From assembly GCA_003258795.1 (NCBI GenBank), contig QHMH01000006.1, forward strand, positions 1-64,000: a stretch of DNA of 64,000 nucleotides, read 5' to 3'. The stretch comes from Candidatus Melainabacteria bacterium (GTDB lineage: Bacteria; Cyanobacteriota; Vampirovibrionia; Gastranaerophilales; Gastranaerophilaceae). The translations under genes and the position numbers were made by a program. Every line of letters begins with the position of its first letter. Position 1 is the first letter of the stretch. Shown here piece by piece: positions 60,117-64,000 of this stretch. The notes below the pieces were generated by a model. That model was given only the letters and a program-made list of their open reading frames with translations, made no database searches and had not been told where the DNA came from.

Positions 60117-61618
60117 TCAAAATCTCCAAAGGTTTTGAGTACATACTTACAAGATTCACATTGAGAAATGTCAAAACGAGTTGTTTCTCCAGACAATACT
60201 GCAATAAAGTCTATTTTTGAGTTATCTGCCAATTTTTTGTCAGTGTAAATTCTATCTCCAACTATTGCAATATTCTCTTTACCATATTTTCTTATAATAG
60301 ACTCGATTAAATTTTTTGATGGTTTTCCAAAAACTTTTGTTGGACTCTTAGAAACAGTATTTTTTATTAGTCCAATAAAAGAGCCTATATCAGGAATATT
60401 CCCTTCTTCTGTTGGACAAAACACATCTTCATGTGTTGCGAGATATTCAATATCATCTCTCGAATTTAGAAGTATGCATATATTCTTTAATTTTTCATAT
60501 GTAATATCTGTATCATAGGTCAAAACAATTGCCTGATTTTTATCTTTGTCAAAACTGAAGTCTACAGAATTTAGTGACATCTTCAAAAATTCTTTTACTT
60601 CTTTGTTAGCTACAACATAAACGGAATTAAACCCTTTTTCTTTAATATAATCTATTAGTGGATAGAGTGGGGTTGTAATTTGAGATAAATCACATTTTAT
60701 TCCAGCTTTTTTAAGTTTATCTACATATATTTGCGGAGTTTTTGAAGTATTGTTAGTTAAAAAGTAAAAGTCAAAATTGTTATCATTCTTTTTAATAAAA
60801 TCAACTGCATCTTTTATCGGGGTTTGCCCAATAAAAAGAGTTCCATCTAAGTCGCAAATATACGCAGATTTTGACTTGTAATCAAAATCTGAAAACTTTT
60901 TATCGGCTAAAATCAAGTCGTCAATATTATCAACTTCAACCCATTTTCTATGTTTTATGTCAAAAGGATAAACTGATACTTTTTTAAACAAGTATGGAAA
61001 TGCAACTTCTGTCCACTGTTTTAAATCTTGTTTTACTTCAATAAAATCACGTACAATATTGTATAATTCTATTGAAGCCTGTTTAGAATATTTATATAAA
61101 TCAATTGAAACCCCAGCTGCATCTGATTGAGAAATTGTTTTTGCAATGTTTATAATTCTATTTTGTTCATCTGTTATAATTTTCATTGATTCATCAATGT
61201 ATGAATTTATTTCGCATGCAATTGCATTTTCAAAATCGCAATTAACAAAATCAAACATCATTTTTTCTTCATAAAGACAATCTGCATTGTTAATAAAAAG
61301 ATAGTCAAAGGATTCATCTTTCAAAGAATTCAGTGCTAAATAAAGAGAATACATATTGTTTGTTGTTAAATAATCCGTATTTTCAATGATTTTAACTTGA
61401 GGATAATTTTTATCTAAATACATTTTAAAATCATTTGTTCTGTACCCAGTTACGATAGAAATATCTTTTTCTTCAATTTTAGCATTAAGATAGCCTTGAA
61501 TTTGGTATTTTAAAATTTCTTTGTCGCATACTTTGACAAGAGATTTTGGCATCACCTTTGTTATCGGATATAATCTTGAACCTATTCCTGCTGCTAAAAT
61601 AACTGCTTTATTTTTCAT
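60113..61618 (-). CDS. Nucleotidyltransferase - HAD phosphatase fusion
   Basis: A 501-aa two-domain enzyme. Residues 1-~245 form a sugar/choline-type nucleotidyltransferase (KAVILAAGIGSRLYPITKVMPK, LICxx-like LFINNADCLY). Residues ~250-501 form a HAD-IIA phosphatase (ICDLDGTLFIG, LTNNTSK, FGKPS and VGDRIYTD). The fusion suggests a short pathway in which a phosphate is removed and a CMP group added. With a CDP-glycerol glycerophosphotransferase gene two genes upstream, CDP-glycerol or a similar CDP-alcohol is the likely product; this is inference. It overlaps the flippase gene by 4 nt. Confidence 0.85.
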   Translation of the reverse strand: MKNKAVILAAGIGSRLYPITKVMPKSLVKVCDKEILKYQIQGYLNAKIEEKDISIVTGYRTNDFKMYLDKNYPQVKIIENTDYLTTNNMYSLYLALNSLKDESFDYLFINNADCLYEEKMMFDFVNCDFENAIACEINSYIDESMKIITDEQNRIINIAKTISQSDAAGVSIDLYKYSKQASIELYNIVRDFIEVKQDLKQWTEVAFPYLFKKVSVYPFDIKHRKWVEVDNIDDLILADKKFSDFDYKSKSAYICDLDGTLFIGQTPIKDAVDFIKKNDNNFDFYFLTNNTSKTPQIYVDKLKKAGIKCDLSQITTPLYPLIDYIKEKGFNSVYVVANKEVKEFLKMSLNSVDFSFDKDKNQAIVLTYDTDITYEKLKNICILLNSRDDIEYLATHEDVFCPTEEGNIPDIGSFIGLIKNTVSKSPTKVFGKPSKNLIESIIRKYGKENIAIVGDRIYTDKKLADNSKIDFIAVLSGETTRFDISQCESCKYVLKTFGDFD

Positions 61619-62865
61619 ACCATACTCTCTTTTTCTTTTAATAAATTATATTTAAATATCGGAACAAGTCGAAGTATAAAAACGATGCTTTCCGTAATTA
61701 CTACCATATATGCAATAGAATAAATATTCAAGTTTCTTGTTAAAAACAAGAACAAAAGTCCTGTTAAATGAACTATTGAACCTAAAATAACGCTTAAGTT
61801 TGCAAATTTTGTATAACCTAAAGCTCCTAAAAGAGGATATCCTGCCAATCTTGAAGGCAGCGTTACCAAAATAGCAAAGCAAAATATCATAAGTATTTTG
61901 TATGCTTCATACATATTGTTTCCGTAAAAAATAGTAATTATTTGTTTTGAGAATAAGAAGGTGAAGATGCATACAAGAATGTTTAGCATATTCGTAATAT
62001 AGAATATTTTTTTATACAAATTTATATCTCTGTATTTTGCAATGAATGGGTAAAGAGCATCTCCCAGTGGTCCCTGTAAACCTAAAATCGCATTATAAAT
62101 TTTTTCTGCTGCGACATAATATCCAACTAAAATTGGAGAAGAAATAAGACCTAAACAAAAAGTATTTGTATTTGTATAGATTGAAACTGAAACTCTTGAT
62201 AGAAAAAATTCTGAACTATATTTGAACTGTCTTTTTATAGAATTTAATTTTGGGATATAAAATTTAATTTTGAATGTTTTAAACGCAAACCATAAGCCAA
62301 TTAGCCCTGCAACAATATAACCTGTCCCTTCTAACAATGGAACAAGAAAATAATCGGAAGGATTTTTTACAAGTACAAATATCAAAAATAAAAATAATGA
62401 TTTTGCTAAAATGTTTAAAAATGTTATATATTTCATTCTTTCCATTCCTTGAAAAAACCAAACAGGATTTATTGCATTGCCCAATACTGTTGCAAATGAA
62501 AGAATAAATATTAAATAGTTTTCTCTAAATAAGGGAACTAAAAAAACGACTAATGATAGAATTAAAAAGCTTATCAAAAGAAAAAATGTTTTTAATGTAA
62601 TTACGGAATTAAATATATTTGAAAGATTATTTTGATTGTGTCTATTTACAGCTATTTCACGTGTTGCAGAAAGTCCAAATCCGAAATCTGTTAAAATATT
62701 GAAGTATTGTACAGTTGCCAAAGCAAAGAAAACAAGTCCAAATTTTTCAACTCCTAAAACTCTTGACAGATATGGCAAAGATATTAAAGGAATTATATAA
62801 ATAAGTCCCTGCAAAGCTCCAAGAGATACGACATTTTCAAATAACCGTTTTCTTTCTGAACCCAT
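61615..62865 (-). CDS. Polysaccharide flippase (Wzx/RfbX type)
   Basis: A 416-aa protein with about 12 membrane helices. It has the family start of polysaccharide exporters (NVVSLGALQGLIYIIPLISL, PYLSRVLG) and the GFGLSATREIAV motif. It flips lipid-linked glycan repeat units across the inner membrane. It overlaps the stop of the next gene by 4 nt and starts on the last base of the glycerophosphotransferase gene. Confidence 0.92.
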   Translation of the reverse strand: MGSERKRLFENVVSLGALQGLIYIIPLISLPYLSRVLGVEKFGLVFFALATVQYFNILTDFGFGLSATREIAVNRHNQNNLSNIFNSVITLKTFFLLISFLILSLVVFLVPLFRENYLIFILSFATVLGNAINPVWFFQGMERMKYITFLNILAKSLFLFLIFVLVKNPSDYFLVPLLEGTGYIVAGLIGLWFAFKTFKIKFYIPKLNSIKRQFKYSSEFFLSRVSVSIYTNTNTFCLGLISSPILVGYYVAAEKIYNAILGLQGPLGDALYPFIAKYRDINLYKKIFYITNMLNILVCIFTFLFSKQIITIFYGNNMYEAYKILMIFCFAILVTLPSRLAGYPLLGALGYTKFANLSVILGSIVHLTGLLFLFLTRNLNIYSIAYMVVITESIVFILRLVPIFKYNLLKEKESMV

Positions 62866-64000
62866 TACTTGCTTATACTCCTAATCCAATCAAAAACTCT
62901 TTCACAGTTTTTACCGTCTTGATATGAAAACATTTTATCACGGAGTAACTTTCTTTGTTCTTTAAAACTATCATTACCATCGATGATGCCCTGTATTGAG
63001 TTAACAAGTTCATTGTCAGAGTAAACTTTAATACCAGCAGTCATTTCACTATATGGTGCGTAAAAACCTCTTTCAATATCGTATTTTTTTATATCTTTTG
63101 GATAATAGATAATCGGTTTATCTAAAAGTAAATAATCAAAGTAAACAGAAGAATAATCGGTTATTAGAGCATCAGTGTATTTTAATAATGCATAAACATC
63201 TGTTGTTTTATTCACAATGTATATTGCTTCATCAGACTTTATGTCTAAAGAATTTTTATCTGCAGGATGTAGTTTGCAAAATAGAACTGAATTATTCTTT
63301 TTAAAGAACTCTCTAATTTTTGTATCTGTGATAAAAGATGATACATCTTCGCCATTATCTCTAAAAGTTGGCATATAGATGAAAACTTTTTTGCCTGCAT
63401 TTTTAAAATATCTGATTTTTTCAAAATCTTTTTCACTGAATAAATCAGAATTCATTATGTCATTTTTGAGAACATCACATCTTGGAGAGCCGGTTATAAT
63501 AATATTTTTTCCCTCTGTTAAAAACGCAGTTTTATAACAATTTTTTTCATATTCTCCACTAACAAAAAAGAAAATGTCCTTAATTTTAACTATATTTCTT
63601 AAAAATTTTACCATTGGATTTTTTGATGGCTGTTCAGTTTTAGGATTGTCAAAAACGATTTTTTTTAGAGGAATTCCATGCCATAAATTTAAACAAATTG
63701 CACCATAAGAAAGAAAAATGTTGGATACGGCGCAAACATCATAATCTGTAACCCAAAATTTTGATTTTAAAGAATAATAAAAACCTTTAAAACTTTTTCT
63801 TTTAAAAACATTTTTAAAACCTCTTGCATTAAATTTTTTTATCATATCTTTATCGTCACAAAGATAAATAATTTTGTAGTCAGAATCTAAATTGTAAAGG
63901 TATAAAAAAAGGTACTTTGTATTGTGTAAAAAATAATCTTTTCTTTTATTTTCTTTAAACAAAGTGTTGGGGCTACTTCCGAAAAGAATTGTCTTGTTAT
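62865..64000 (-). CDS. CDP-glycerol glycerophosphotransferase, 5' end outside window
   Basis: A Glyphos_transf (TagB/TagF-like) protein: NLWHGIPLKKIVFD (~110), SGEYEKNCYKTAF, GSPRCDVL, FIYMPTFRDNG, KLHPADKN and LITDYSSVYFDYLLLDKP, all family landmarks. It transfers glycerol phosphate (or a similar polyol phosphate) from CDP-glycerol to a glycan or teichoic-type polymer. A TTG at 63962 could be read as a start, but the frame continues to the edge with NKTILFGSSPNT, a normal family beginning, so the true start lies beyond 64000. Confidence 0.9.
   Translation of the reverse strand, partial: NKTILFGSSPNTLFKENKRKDYFLHNTKYLFLYLYNLDSDYKIIYLCDDKDMIKKFNARGFKNVFKRKSFKGFYYSLKSKFWVTDYDVCAVSNIFLSYGAICLNLWHGIPLKKIVFDNPKTEQPSKNPMVKFLRNIVKIKDIFFFVSGEYEKNCYKTAFLTEGKNIIITGSPRCDVLKNDIMNSDLFSEKDFEKIRYFKNAGKKVFIYMPTFRDNGEDVSSFITDTKIREFFKKNNSVLFCKLHPADKNSLDIKSDEAIYIVNKTTDVYALLKYTDALITDYSSVYFDYLLLDKPIIYYPKDIKKYDIERGFYAPYSEMTAGIKVYSDNELVNSIQGIIDGNDSFKEQRKLLRDKMFSYQDGKNCERVFDWIRSISK

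Noticed and set aside
63960..63962. TTG as the start of the glycerophosphotransferase gene
   Set aside because: The frame stays open to the window edge and the upstream residues match the normal beginning of the family, so the gene is cut by the edge.

Overview
The window is AT-rich, gene-dense bacterial chromosome from a fermenting anaerobe with a two-membrane envelope. The content fits Vampirovibrionia (Melainabacteria, non-photosynthetic relatives of Cyanobacteria), most likely the gut order Gastranaerophilales. Supporting features are [FeFe] hydrogenases, AdhE and an ADP-forming acyl-CoA synthetase without photosynthesis or respiration genes, an AsmA-type envelope protein, a GH57/DUF3536 enzyme, and several proteins with an unusual shared N-terminus that I associate with this lineage. 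The taxonomic call is inference from gene content; no rRNA is present.

Layout. 1-8741: accessory genes, namely an edge-truncated unknown, an M29 aminopeptidase with a duplicated N-terminal region, a PHP-like membrane-anchored protein, tRNA-Arg, two flavoproteins, a putative ADP-ribosyltransferase and a ClC channel. 8886-18148: one long fermentation operon of adhE, rex, a thioredoxin-like ferredoxin, a sensory-type [FeFe] hydrogenase with PAS domain, a PP2C/SpoIIE-type phosphatase, a second thioredoxin-like ferredoxin, a catalytic [FeFe] hydrogenase and an iron alcohol dehydrogenase. 18206-20461: a divergent metal-efflux P-type ATPase and SmtB/CzrA-type repressor whose two promoters each hold a 16-bp operator filling the -35/-10 spacer. 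20461-21229: tRNA-Gly followed on its own strand by tandem structured repeats bounded by pieces of the tRNA locus. 21369-25205: histidine kinase, response regulator and a degenerate GspE/PilB-like protein, then dxr and a zinc dehydrogenase. 27432-29606: ADP-forming acyl-CoA synthetase, which would make ATP from acetyl-CoA.

29693-41270: tRNA-Thr, a TatD-linked radical SAM protein, the ribH-murQ-gpsA-ricT operon, a thioredoxin/CcdA pair, polA, and an overlapping crcB/formyltransferase/endonuclease IV-like/thioesterase operon. 41367-44004: secY-rplO-rpmD-rpsE, a split spc operon with its own promoter and a terminator-like leader hairpin. 44291-47343: pnuC, a lineage-type membrane protein, and a Tat operon headed by a small Tat-exported ferredoxin. 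47340-55442: LD-carboxypeptidase, dnaX-map, GH57 and U32-like genes. 55539-64000: an AsmA-like giant and a surface-polysaccharide cluster (glycosyltransferase, nucleotidyltransferase-HAD fusion, flippase, CDP-glycerol glycerophosphotransferase cut by the window edge).

Metabolic reading: reductant can leave as H2 ([FeFe] hydrogenase) or ethanol (AdhE, Fe-ADH) under control of the NADH sensor Rex and perhaps the sensory hydrogenase/phosphatase pair, while acetyl-CoA becomes acetate plus ATP. The most unusual items are the tRNA-Gly-associated tandem RNA-like repeats, the recurrent N-terminal module on unrelated proteins, and a set of genes whose -10 box lies 6-8 nt before the start codon with no ribosome-binding site (candidate leaderless genes).
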